From contig QHWF01000101.1 in assembly GCA_003222455.1 (NCBI GenBank), positions 1 through 26,867 on the forward strand: a DNA stretch of 26,867 nt. The letters are read 5' to 3'. Below the pieces are notes generated by a model. That model was given only the letters and a program-made list of their open reading frames with translations. It was not told where the DNA came from and ran no database searches. Positions 7,846 through 15,664 of the stretch are shown here, one piece after another (positions within the stretch are counted from its first letter, which is position 1; each line of letters opens with the position of its first letter). The position numbers and the translations under genes were made by a program. Source of the DNA: Acidobacteriota bacterium. GTDB taxonomy: Bacteria > Acidobacteriota > Vicinamibacteria > Vicinamibacterales > CAVVIG01.

Positions 7846-9201
7846 TCAATTCTCTTCGTGCGTCGCGACATCCTGCGACGAACGAACCGCCATTCGCCAG
7901 GTCAGGATGCTCAGCACGGTCAGGATCACTCCATAGGTCACAGACAGCGTCACACCGGCGCCAACGGCGCCGTACCGATGCACAAGCGCGCGTCCCATGA
8001 TTGCCGTGAGGCCGACGCCTCCGAACCACGTCACCACAACCGACACCGGCATGCCGCTCGCTGCCAGATACTGCGAAACGATTGCCGTCACGCCGACGAG
8101 CAGCACGCCGGGCAGCATCGCGCGAACGACCGGAACGGCGGGAAGAAAGCGCGATCCGAACGCGAACTGGATCGCCGGCGGCGCGACCAACCAGATAGCG
8201 ACGCAGATGACCGCGAGGATGACCGCCGTCCGGAGCGCGTTCTCCACGGTCGTCCGGCCGCGGTGCCGCCGGCTGCTGACCAGTTGTGGAAACAAGACAA
8301 GCGCGATCGACTGCGGGAGGATCGCCACGGCATCCGTTATCTGGCTGGCAATCGAGTAGTAGCCGACCTGTTCGCTGCCGGCAAGCGCGTGCAGGATGAA
8401 GACGTTGATGCGAAGCACGATGAAGCCCGCCAGCGTCGCCAGATACGCGCGCGTGGAGTAGCTGAAGGTCATCCGGAACACCTCGGGCCGGAAACGGAGC
8501 GACCCGACGGCGTGGCGTCGCAACAACACGGCGATCACCAGCGCGACCACGCTCCATCCGCCGACGCTGGCGGTCAGAAAGCCGGTCGGCCCGGCTTGCA
8601 GGTGCCCTGCAAGCAGCATGAAGGGCAGGACCACGACAGCCCCTCCAACCTGCACGGCATTGAACGTGCCCAGCTTGTTGAGCCCCACGAACAGATTGCT
8701 GCCCAGCAGGTTGAACAGAATCAGCGGCGCCAGCGCGATCGCGAACCAGGAGGTTGCGTGACTGGTGGCACTCCACCCGAATCCCGACGATGACAGACCC
8801 ATCCAGATCAAGCCGATGGCTGGCACGACGAGGAAGGAGATCCAGAAACTGTTGGCCAGCAGGCCCGTGAACAACGAACGGTCGCGGGCAACGAAGTAGG
8901 TATTGCCCGACGGGAGACCGAAATTGGTGAACTGCGCGAGCAGTTGGGCCGTCGTCACGGCGAGGAAGTACTCACCGCGTCCGGCGGGCCGCAGCGCACG
9001 CGCGGTGACGATGCTGCTCACGATGCCGGCGGCGACGACGACGAGACGAGCCGCAATGGTCGCAACGACGCGCCAATCGATGTCCAGGAGGCGACGCCAT
9101 GCCGCATCGCGCAACGGCGACAGGACGGGTGTCGCGATCCGATCGCACGCGGTCGAGGCCGCGAGGTCCAGAGATCCGGTTTCGGGTGTCAGTAATTTCA
9201 C
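7846..9201 (-). CDS. Polysaccharide flippase (Wzx, MOP superfamily)
   Basis: This is a 451-residue, strongly hydrophobic protein with about 12-14 predicted helices starting near residue 46. Typical Wzx/MATE-like features are the early segment VTARALRPAGRGEYFLAV (65-82), FGLPSGNTYFVAR (93-105) and NLFVGLNKLGTFN (168-180). The soluble N-terminal 40 residues are longer than usual and could mean the true start is further in, but no better start with a Shine-Dalgarno was found. It would move undecaprenyl-linked repeat units from the cytoplasmic to the periplasmic leaflet for the Wzy-type polymerase encoded two genes downstream. The gene is preceded by a 200-bp repeat-containing gap and is followed closely by a glycosyltransferase gene. 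Confidence 0.88.
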   Translation of the reverse strand: MKLLTPETGSLDLAASTACDRIATPVLSPLRDAAWRRLLDIDWRVVATIAARLVVVAAGIVSSIVTARALRPAGRGEYFLAVTTAQLLAQFTNFGLPSGNTYFVARDRSLFTGLLANSFWISFLVVPAIGLIWMGLSSSGFGWSATSHATSWFAIALAPLILFNLLGSNLFVGLNKLGTFNAVQVGGAVVVLPFMLLAGHLQAGPTGFLTASVGGWSVVALVIAVLLRRHAVGSLRFRPEVFRMTFSYSTRAYLATLAGFIVLRINVFILHALAGSEQVGYYSIASQITDAVAILPQSIALVLFPQLVSSRRHRGRTTVENALRTAVILAVICVAIWLVAPPAIQFAFGSRFLPAVPVVRAMLPGVLLVGVTAIVSQYLAASGMPVSVVVTWFGGVGLTAIMGRALVHRYGAVGAGVTLSVTYGVILTVLSILTWRMAVRSSQDVATHEEN

Positions 9202-9284
9202 AGGGATCGAGAATGTTTGATTCGAGAATGGGTGGCGAATGACAGGGAGACCCGGGGACTGGTGCCCCGCCAGGGGCCTAAAAG

Positions 9285-9377
9285 TGAAAACTGAAAACTC
9301 AAAACTGAAAACTCAAAACTGAAAAGTTAAACCCAGGCCTGCATTTGGGCTTTTGCCTTTCAAGTTTTCAGTTTTCA
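9285..9377. repeat. Tandem 14-bp repeats forming a long hairpin
   Basis: The unit AAAACTGAAAACTC is repeated about two and a half times from about 9287 to 9324. The sequence TGAAAACTGAAAACT at 9285-9299 is perfectly complementary to AGTTTTCAGTTTTCA at 9363-9377. The whole can fold as a 15-bp stem, with alternative registers because the repeats slip. A short GC hairpin (GCCCC-GCCA-GGGGC, 9264-9277) lies beside it. It sits just downstream of the probable original stop (9407) of the damaged glycosyltransferase gene and before the flippase gene. It is AT-rich and unlike the flanking coding DNA. It may act as a terminator or be a small repeat element. Confidence 0.7.
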
Positions 9378-10359
9378 GGTCAGGTCGGGCGCTTTTCAGC
9401 GACCTGCTAAGCCGCGGCCAGCCGCAGGATCTCATTGGCGAGGGTCTGGTGCTCGCCGTCTTCCGTGTACACGCTATCATCGGCGTGTGGAGCGCGCACG
9501 CTTCATAGAACCGATTGGCGCGATTCCACAATAACGAATGGTGCTGGCTCATCCGATGCGCGATCCAGCACAGATCGATGCCTGCGTACATCGCCGGCAG
9601 ATCGTCGGGCGCGAGGTAAGGTCCGCCATATTCAATCCACGGACTGGCCGCCACGTCCCGCTCGAACTCCGGAATGCCCAGCGGCACGCCGCGCACGTGA
9701 ACGCGGATACGTCCGTTGCCGCGGGCAGCAATCCGTCGCAGCGCCTCCCACGACCGGCGGCAGCGAATGAGACCGAAATAACCGATCGTGAAAGCTCGCG
9801 TATGGCGGAGCGCCCGTTTCGGGGCCGCGGCTTCGTCGAGGTCAGGCTTGTTCTCAATCAGCACGTGCGGAAGATCGATCAGGTTCTGAACCCCATGGTA
9901 GAACCCGCTGATATACGCCTGCGACGTCACGACCAGCAGGCTCGTGCCGCGAAGGAGATGACGCTCGATGGCGCGGAAGATCCGGGCCCGCACGGTCTTC
10001 CCCACGAGAACGGCCCTGACATCGGCCACTTCGTAGACGAATCGTGGCTTCTGCCGTGACAATCGCGTGGCCAGCCATGCCAGAGCCAGCAAATCGAGGC
10101 TGAACGCATAGACGACGTCGGCGCCCACGCACGCCGAGCGGACCAGCGGCAACGCCCGCACAATTGCGCCCAGACGCCTCACGTAGCGGCCGTGACTGAT
10201 CACCCCGAGGGATTGATACGCCTTGGACGGCGGCCGGCCGGGGTATTGCGGCCGTTCGAACGCAAGCACCTCCGGATCGATCCCATGACGTCGCAGGGCG
10301 CCAAGACGACGCTGGATTCTAGCGTCGGTCGAAACGGGTAACAGGCAGACGAGTTTCAT
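9313..10359 (-). CDS. Glycosyltransferase with frameshifted, truncated C-terminus
   Basis: From ATG 10359 (MKLVCLLPVSTDARIQRR) the frame reads as a GT-B glycosyltransferase. It shows a Rossmann start, VYAFSLDLLALAWL, RFVYEVADVRAVLVGK, TIGYFGLIRCRRSWEAL, a GGPYLAPDDLPAMYAGIDLC segment and NRFYEACALHTPMIA. After that the frame becomes Arg/Ser/Pro-rich nonsense and runs through the downstream AT-rich repeat to a stop at 9313. A better reading lies in another frame, open from the shift point to a TAG at 9407 and ending DDSVYTEDGEHQTLANEILR. The shift must fall between about 9478 and 9502. Even when joined, the C-terminal donor-binding part is too short for the family, so a deletion as well as a frameshift is possible. 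The gene overlaps the upstream glycosyltransferase gene by 41 bp. Function is doubtful. Confidence 0.7.
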   Translation of the reverse strand: MKLVCLLPVSTDARIQRRLGALRRHGIDPEVLAFERPQYPGRPPSKAYQSLGVISHGRYVRRLGAIVRALPLVRSACVGADVVYAFSLDLLALAWLATRLSRQKPRFVYEVADVRAVLVGKTVRARIFRAIERHLLRGTSLLVVTSQAYISGFYHGVQNLIDLPHVLIENKPDLDEAAAPKRALRHTRAFTIGYFGLIRCRRSWEALRRIAARGNGRIRVHVRGVPLGIPEFERDVAASPWIEYGGPYLAPDDLPAMYAGIDLCWIAHRMSQHHSLLWNRANRFYEACALHTPMIACTRKTASTRPSPMRSCGWPRLSRSLKSARPDLKTENLKGKSPNAGLGLTFQF

Positions 10360-11542
10360 TTGAGATTGTTCCGAGGCGCTCGCCATTCGACGCGATCATG
10401 ACCAGGCGGCCGATTGTCGCAGCCTGCGACTCCCACGCCAGATGACGGCGCATGGACCCGGCGGTTGAGAGACGCTGTCTGCGAGCGGCGGACATCCGGA
10501 GACCCGCACGCACGTCATTGACGTCGGCGCCGTCGGTACGAAGCACGACGCCACAGTCGATCCCGCGCACGAGATCCGCCATCGGCGGATTCGAACCGAC
10601 CACCACCGGGACACCCCGGGACAGCGCCTGGTAGAGGCGGTTCGGCGCGCACAGTCGCGTGTTCTCCGAATTCATTTCATACAGCACGATGCTGGCGACC
10701 GCGTGGTCGATGAAGGGCGTCAATTTCATCTGAGGCACCGCACCGGTGAAAAGCACGCGTGCCTTGAAATCGGATCCGTGCATCGCCTCGAGGTCTTCGA
10801 TCTGCCGCTGGCTGTACGGACCGACGACGATCAGCTTCGGGAGATTCTCGTGGAGCACCGCCGCCACCAGGCTCGCGAGATGTCGATCGGGGTTCGCGCC
10901 CCCCTGCGCCAGAAAATACGGTGAACCGTTCAACCAGCGTGAAGCGTCGGACGGCAGCGGCTCGACGGGGAGGGTGGCGAACTGGCTGTCGGGCAGGTTT
11001 TCCAGGACGTCCACCCGTTCGCCCACCGATCCACCCGACCACGCCGCCACCAGATCCCGCCGCTCACGGTTGGCCATCACCACGCGATCACACCGTGCGG
11101 TGAGCCACAGGTAGAGCGCTTTGTAGGCGCGATTCCGGAGCAGTGAATCCGCCGGCAATTCGTGTTGATCCCAGATGATCTGGCGAATCCGCCCGCACGC
11201 CCGCAGGATCGCCAGCACGGGTACGAGTCCGCCGAGCTCGAGGTTGTGGCACCACACGATGTCGCGTTTCTCACGCATGATGGCCGCGAGAAACCGCACG
11301 TACATCTCCAGCGTCTTGACGGCGACGCCGCGTCCACGAGTAAACCATCCACGTGACCAAAGACGGATGGCCGTGGCAGGCACGGCGTCATATACCGTCG
11401 TACGGCCGGAACGGTTCGCGTACTCGAGGCCGAGAATTTCGACCTTGCGACCGAGATCCTGCAACGACAGGACCTCCTTTCGCAGGCGGTCGTCGTATTG
11501 CAGCCCCGCCGTGTTGATCACCATCAGTACCGGCATCGTCAT
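10319..11542 (-). CDS. GT4-like glycosyltransferase, 407 residues
   Basis: The protein begins MTMPVLMVINTAGLQYDDRL, a GT-B N-terminus in which the usual glycine-rich start is modified. It has WCHNLELGG (97-105) and IWDQHELPADS (124-133), a pattern shared with fucosyl/mannosyl-like GT4 relatives in exopolysaccharide clusters. In the C-terminal half, PYFLAQGGANPDRHL (208-222), KLIVVGPYS (236-244), VLFTGAVP (263-270) and APNRLYQALSRGVPVV (299-314) give the donor-side fold. It probably works in the cytoplasm on the lipid-linked intermediate. It starts one base before the stop of the heparinase-like gene, and its 3' end overlaps the next glycosyltransferase by 41 bp, indicating a tight operon. The linkage and sugar are unknown. 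Confidence 0.83.
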   Translation of the reverse strand: MTMPVLMVINTAGLQYDDRLRKEVLSLQDLGRKVEILGLEYANRSGRTTVYDAVPATAIRLWSRGWFTRGRGVAVKTLEMYVRFLAAIMREKRDIVWCHNLELGGLVPVLAILRACGRIRQIIWDQHELPADSLLRNRAYKALYLWLTARCDRVVMANRERRDLVAAWSGGSVGERVDVLENLPDSQFATLPVEPLPSDASRWLNGSPYFLAQGGANPDRHLASLVAAVLHENLPKLIVVGPYSQRQIEDLEAMHGSDFKARVLFTGAVPQMKLTPFIDHAVASIVLYEMNSENTRLCAPNRLYQALSRGVPVVVGSNPPMADLVRGIDCGVVLRTDGADVNDVRAGLRMSAARRQRLSTAGSMRRHLAWESQAATIGRLVMIASNGERLGTISNETRLPVTRFDRR

Positions 11543-13588
11543 CTACTCCTGGGGCGCAATCCGCATTGTCAACGTCGCGGGGCACTGACCGGACCGCGAC
11601 CAGACAAGCCGCACCGTCGGAACCATCACGCCGTAGCTGGGCGACACTCGTGCGGGTTCGATCACGACGGCCCAGTCTTCCGGCGACGACCAATCAAGCA
11701 GGAACGTCTTCGACGACGCGATCAGCCTGACCCGGTTTCCGCCGACCATCTCCGCATCAACGCCGGCGGCCAGGTGAAGCGGCACGCTGATTCGATGTGC
11801 ACCCGCGCCCTCGATCTGGTCGCTGACTGTCAGCACGTGGGTGGCGTGTTCGAGGACGATCGTGCGGACGGGACGTACCGGTTGCTCGAGACGCATGTAC
11901 CCGGTGTGCGTACCGACGAACACGTCTCGTTCGCTGCCCGGCGTCCATTCACGAAGCTCGGGAGCCGCATCGTCGTGAAGCGCCCAGAGTTGATTCCACG
12001 CGACGAAGCGATTCAGTTCCTGACCATCGATCTGCGGCGTATTGTGCGACGCCGTCGATCGGAAGCGATGGCGTTCCTCGGCGCTGGCGGTGTAGACGTA
12101 GGCACCGCAGTCGGTGATCACGTGCACGCCGTCGAGCGTGGCTTCAAATGACAGACAGTCGTTGTGACCGTGGCCTCCCCGCCCCGCCATGCCGACGCCG
12201 CCGCAATCGATGAACACATGATCACGGGGATTCCGCATCACGAACATTCCGCCCTGAGAGAACGCCGTCGATGGCAGCGACTCCGGCTCTTCAGGTTCGT
12301 TGAGCGATGCAGCCGCACGGGGACCCAGCGCCCAGACCATTTCCGCCCGGGGTCCGCGAAACGCCTGAATCAGGTCCGGCACGTTCCAGTGCGAGCCGAT
12401 CAAGCCGATGAGATACCGATGATCGCCGATTGGCTGACCGCCCAGGGGCAGCGCCCGCGCGTCGTCGGCGTCTCCCAATAATGGGCTCGTGCCGTCGTGG
12501 CGCGAATACGCCATCGTGAAGCGAGCCATCGCGACGACGCGATCTTTGTACTCGTCGGGCACCGGCAGGCCGCACGCCTCGCGATATCGGGCCGCGATGA
12601 AAAACAGCTCGAGGACCAGCCGATGATACGGAACCGACGCTTCGAAATTGACGCCGTCGGCCAGTACCTGTCGGGGGAGTTCCTGACAGAGGAATCGCCA
12701 TCCCTCGGCGGCCCAGCGCGTCGGGGTGCTGCCCTTCCCGAAGAACAAGCCGGCGCACACCAGACCGGCGGCGTCAGCGGTGAAATGGTTCCCGTTGATG
12801 TGCGAGCGCTCGATGTATCGCTCCGTGAACTCTCCATGGAGAAACAACGAGCGCAGAAAGCGCGACTGAAACGATGGCTCGGACCAGGCCTGACTGCGAT
12901 TGAAGACGTGGAAGAAGAACGTCCACGACATGATCCGCATCGCCACTTCCATGGCACAGGCCCAATTGACGCTGCCGGCATACGGATTGGCGGCCATCCA
13001 GTCCTCGAGCACGTCGCGGACGGCGTATGCGTACCGTTCATCGCCCGTCAGCAAATAGGCCTGCGCCGCAGGAATCAACCAGTGCATCCGCGACAGTTCC
13101 CACGGCACTTTCACGTCGCTCGGACAATCGAGGTTCAGGTAATCGAGGTCATGCATGAACCGCAACGGCCAGGTCTTTCCCGTCTTGAAGTCGGTATGCC
13201 AGTCGATTCGCGGGCCGAGATCAACGCGACCCGAGCCGAGAAGATCGACCCGGTGGGACAGCGCCGCTTCGGCTGCGGCGAGAATGCGATCGCCATCGCC
13301 GGGGCACAGGCGCTCGTACATCGCCTGGTCGATCGGGCGAACGACGACCGCGTGCAGCCGCCGGGACACGCTCTCCCACAGCCCGTCGAGCGTTGAGGAC
13401 TCGGTGGCCCGCAGCAGAGCGGCATCGTCCAGACCGCGCGCACGTAACGGCGCGCGGAACCTGTCGGTCTGCGTGCTGACTTCGGTCAACACGCGGAGCA
13501 GGACGATGTGAGGAGGTTTGCGAAGCATGCGCGCGAGCCGGGCGAGGCCCGACCGCCGCATTTCTTCCGTCTGGATCAATGATGTCAT
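11543..13588 (-). CDS. Heparinase II/III-like protein (main operon copy)
   Basis: From ATG 13588 the protein has 681 residues. The open frame continues upstream to 13663, but that stretch is a translation of GTGTCGGGTCGGG repeats and I exclude it. The helical half includes PWELSRMHW (162-170), RSHINGNHFTADAAGL (261-276) and FEASVPYHRL (315-324), where the Tyr/His resemble active-site positions of heparinase-like lyases. The beta half holds GGHGHNDCLSFEA (471-483) and STASHNTPQIDGQELN (511-526). It is about 120 residues longer than the distal copy and only distantly similar, so they are not a recent duplication. No signal peptide is visible. The usual activity of the family is cleavage of uronate-containing glycans. 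Here it could trim, edit or modify the polymer, or act on intermediates. Confidence 0.85.
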   Translation of the reverse strand: MTSLIQTEEMRRSGLARLARMLRKPPHIVLLRVLTEVSTQTDRFRAPLRARGLDDAALLRATESSTLDGLWESVSRRLHAVVVRPIDQAMYERLCPGDGDRILAAAEAALSHRVDLLGSGRVDLGPRIDWHTDFKTGKTWPLRFMHDLDYLNLDCPSDVKVPWELSRMHWLIPAAQAYLLTGDERYAYAVRDVLEDWMAANPYAGSVNWACAMEVAMRIMSWTFFFHVFNRSQAWSEPSFQSRFLRSLFLHGEFTERYIERSHINGNHFTADAAGLVCAGLFFGKGSTPTRWAAEGWRFLCQELPRQVLADGVNFEASVPYHRLVLELFFIAARYREACGLPVPDEYKDRVVAMARFTMAYSRHDGTSPLLGDADDARALPLGGQPIGDHRYLIGLIGSHWNVPDLIQAFRGPRAEMVWALGPRAAASLNEPEEPESLPSTAFSQGGMFVMRNPRDHVFIDCGGVGMAGRGGHGHNDCLSFEATLDGVHVITDCGAYVYTASAEERHRFRSTASHNTPQIDGQELNRFVAWNQLWALHDDAAPELREWTPGSERDVFVGTHTGYMRLEQPVRPVRTIVLEHATHVLTVSDQIEGAGAHRISVPLHLAAGVDAEMVGGNRVRLIASSKTFLLDWSSPEDWAVVIEPARVSPSYGVMVPTVRLVWSRSGQCPATLTMRIAPQE

Positions 13589-13599
13589 TCGTCGTGTGT

Positions 13600-13638
13600 C
13601 GTGTCGGGTCGGGTCGCCGATCGTGTCGGGTCGGGTCG
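13600..13638. repeat. Two 17-bp direct repeats with 22-bp period
   Basis: CGTGTCGGGTCGGGTCG occurs at 13600-13616 and again at 13622-13638, in the 105-bp gap between the asparagine-synthetase-like gene and the heparinase-like gene. Each copy itself contains GGGTC twice. It makes the upstream extension of the heparinase-like frame look artificial. It could be a slippage product or a protein-binding site; no promoter is evident beside it. Confidence 0.6.
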
Positions 13639-13693
13639 ATTGGATCGTCAGCAATGGCGGCAACAGACGGCGTGAGTGTCCGAAGGATGGCGT

Positions 13694-15664
13694 TCAGTTC
13701 GCCAGCAGTTGCGGATCGGCCCGGAACGCTTCGCGTCCGTCGACCTCGTCGGTCTCGAGCGATTCGCCGGCGATGAAATGCTTCCACCACAACGCGAGGT
13801 TCAACAAGTACCAGAGGGGCGGTCCCTGTTTTTGCTCCGCGAGCCGCGCGACGGCGCGCCGGTCGATGAAGTCGGTCTCGACGCAGAAGCGGTCGAGCTC
13901 GCGGCTGACGCGATCGCCGAGGGCGCCGAGGCACCATTCGTGCACCGGCACGCCGAATCCCTGCTTCTTGCGGTCGATGATTTCGTCGGGAATGAGGCCG
14001 CGCACGGCCTTCTTCAGGATGTATTTCAACTCGCCATTCTTCGTCTTGAGCGCGGTCGGGATGCCGAGCGCCAGCTCCACGAACTTGTGATCGAGGAACG
14101 GCACCCGCCCTTCGAGCGACACGCCCATGCTCATCTTGTCCACACGCATGAGCAGCAGCTCGGGCAGGCGCAGGCTCAGATCGAGGTATGACATCCAGTT
14201 CAGGTCGGACCGCTCCCAGGCCGTTTCGTTGAAGCGCTGCCAGATCGGCTCGAGCGCCTGCCACGAGGTGACGCCCTCGAACCGGCGCCGAAGCCGCGGC
14301 GACAGCAACCGGTGCTTCTGGGCATCGGTGAAGGCGTCGGCACCGCCCCAGAAGACCGGCTGGCCGGCCGCGGCGCGGCGCAGCGTCTCGTAGCGATGGC
14401 CCTGTTCCTTGCCCGCGAGGCGCAGCCCGGTCAGCGCCAGCCGCTTCAGGGACGTGGACGGCAGCAACGCGTCGGCGCGCTGCAGGCGCAGCGCCCGCCG
14501 CCACGCCGGGTAGCCACAGAACAGCTCGTCGGCGCCCTCGCCCACCTGGGCCACGATGACGCCGTGGCGGCGGGCCAGTTCCGCGACGTAATACACCGGC
14601 ACGCAGACGGGATCGCCGATGGGCTCGTCCTGGAGGTGGATCATCCGCGGCAGGAAGTCGAGCAGGTCCTGCTGCGTCAACAGCCGCTCGTGGTGCTCGG
14701 CGCCCACCTGCTGCGCCATCATGCGTGCGTACGGCAGCTCGCTCTTGTACGAACCGTACTCGCCGTCGTATCCGATGCTGAACGTGCGCACGGGCATCCC
14801 GTCGCCGTCGGAGAAGAGCCGCGCGTTCGTGCTCGAGTCGATGCCGCCGGACAGGAACACACCGACCGGCACATCGCTCACTTTGCGCAGCTCCACCGCC
14901 GTGCGCAGCTCGGCGATCACGCGCTCGGCAATCTCGTCTTCGCTCACGCCCTCGAGCGGGTCGACGTGGTCCCACACGTCGTAGTACCGCCGCTCCTGGG
15001 TATCGCCGTTCGCGGACACGCGCAACCACGATCCCGGCGGCAGCTTGTGAATGCCTTCGAACAGCGTCTCCGGCGCCGGCGTGGTCAGAAACGAGAGGTA
15101 GTGGTAGAGCGCATCCTCGTTGACGCTGCGCCGCTGCTGCGGATCTTCGAGCAGCGCTTTGATCTCGGACGCAAACGTGATCCGGCCGTGGTGAATGCTG
15201 TAGTAGAGCGGCTTCACGCCGATCCGATCGCGGACCAGCCAGAGGCACCGTTCACGAGCGTCCCAGAGCGCGATCGCGAACATGCCGCGGAACTTGTGCA
15301 GGCAGTCGATGCCCCATTCCTCGAACGCGTGCAGGATCACTTCGGTATCGGAGTGGCTCGTCTTCCACCGGTGTCCGCCGAGCGCCTCGAGCTCCTTGCG
15401 GACCTCCGCGTGATTGTAGATCTCGCCGTTGAAGACCACCTGCAGCGTGCCGTCTTCGTTGGCCATCGGCTGGTTGGCCACCGTCGAGAGATCGATGATC
15501 GACAGGCGGCGGTGACCGAGGCCCACCCGGCCGTCCGACGACATCCAGATGCCGCCGCCGTCAGGGCCACGATGAGTCATCGTGTCGCGCATCCGGCGGA
15601 TGTAGGGCTCGGTGAAGACGAACGACGACTGATCGAACGAAACGCTGCCGACAATGCCGCACAT
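13694..15664 (-). CDS. asnB: Asparagine synthase (glutamine-hydrolysing)-like amidotransferase
   Basis: The start at ATG 15664 places Cys2 (MCGIVG) at the N-terminus, as required for the class II glutaminase nucleophile; a longer frame to 15730 would bury it. The protein is 656 residues. Glutaminase blocks are HRGPDGGG (31-38), HRRLSIIDLS (51-60), NGEIYN (79-84) and SDTEV (105-109). The synthetase half has the ATP pyrophosphatase loop SGGIDSS (272-278), followed by a tyrosine-rich region and GEGADELFCGYPAWRR. Orthologs called asnB or wbpS-like are frequent in polysaccharide clusters, where they are thought to amidate uronic acids rather than make free asparagine. That role is inference here. 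The gene overlaps the upstream oxidoreductase stop by one base (TGATG), implying translational coupling. Confidence 0.9.
   Translation of the reverse strand: MCGIVGSVSFDQSSFVFTEPYIRRMRDTMTHRGPDGGGIWMSSDGRVGLGHRRLSIIDLSTVANQPMANEDGTLQVVFNGEIYNHAEVRKELEALGGHRWKTSHSDTEVILHAFEEWGIDCLHKFRGMFAIALWDARERCLWLVRDRIGVKPLYYSIHHGRITFASEIKALLEDPQQRRSVNEDALYHYLSFLTTPAPETLFEGIHKLPPGSWLRVSANGDTQERRYYDVWDHVDPLEGVSEDEIAERVIAELRTAVELRKVSDVPVGVFLSGGIDSSTNARLFSDGDGMPVRTFSIGYDGEYGSYKSELPYARMMAQQVGAEHHERLLTQQDLLDFLPRMIHLQDEPIGDPVCVPVYYVAELARRHGVIVAQVGEGADELFCGYPAWRRALRLQRADALLPSTSLKRLALTGLRLAGKEQGHRYETLRRAAAGQPVFWGGADAFTDAQKHRLLSPRLRRRFEGVTSWQALEPIWQRFNETAWERSDLNWMSYLDLSLRLPELLLMRVDKMSMGVSLEGRVPFLDHKFVELALGIPTALKTKNGELKYILKKAVRGLIPDEIIDRKKQGFGVPVHEWCLGALGDRVSRELDRFCVETDFIDRRAVARLAEQKQGPPLWYLLNLALWWKHFIAGESLETDEVDGREAFRADPQLLAN

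Noticed and set aside
9285..9330. Possible CRISPR-like array
   Set aside because: The 14-bp units are directly abutting with no spacers.
13589..13663. 25-residue N-terminal extension of the main-operon heparinase-like protein
   Set aside because: It is encoded by the GTGTCGGGTCGGG repeats, has no Shine-Dalgarno, and ATG 13588 gives a sensible start.
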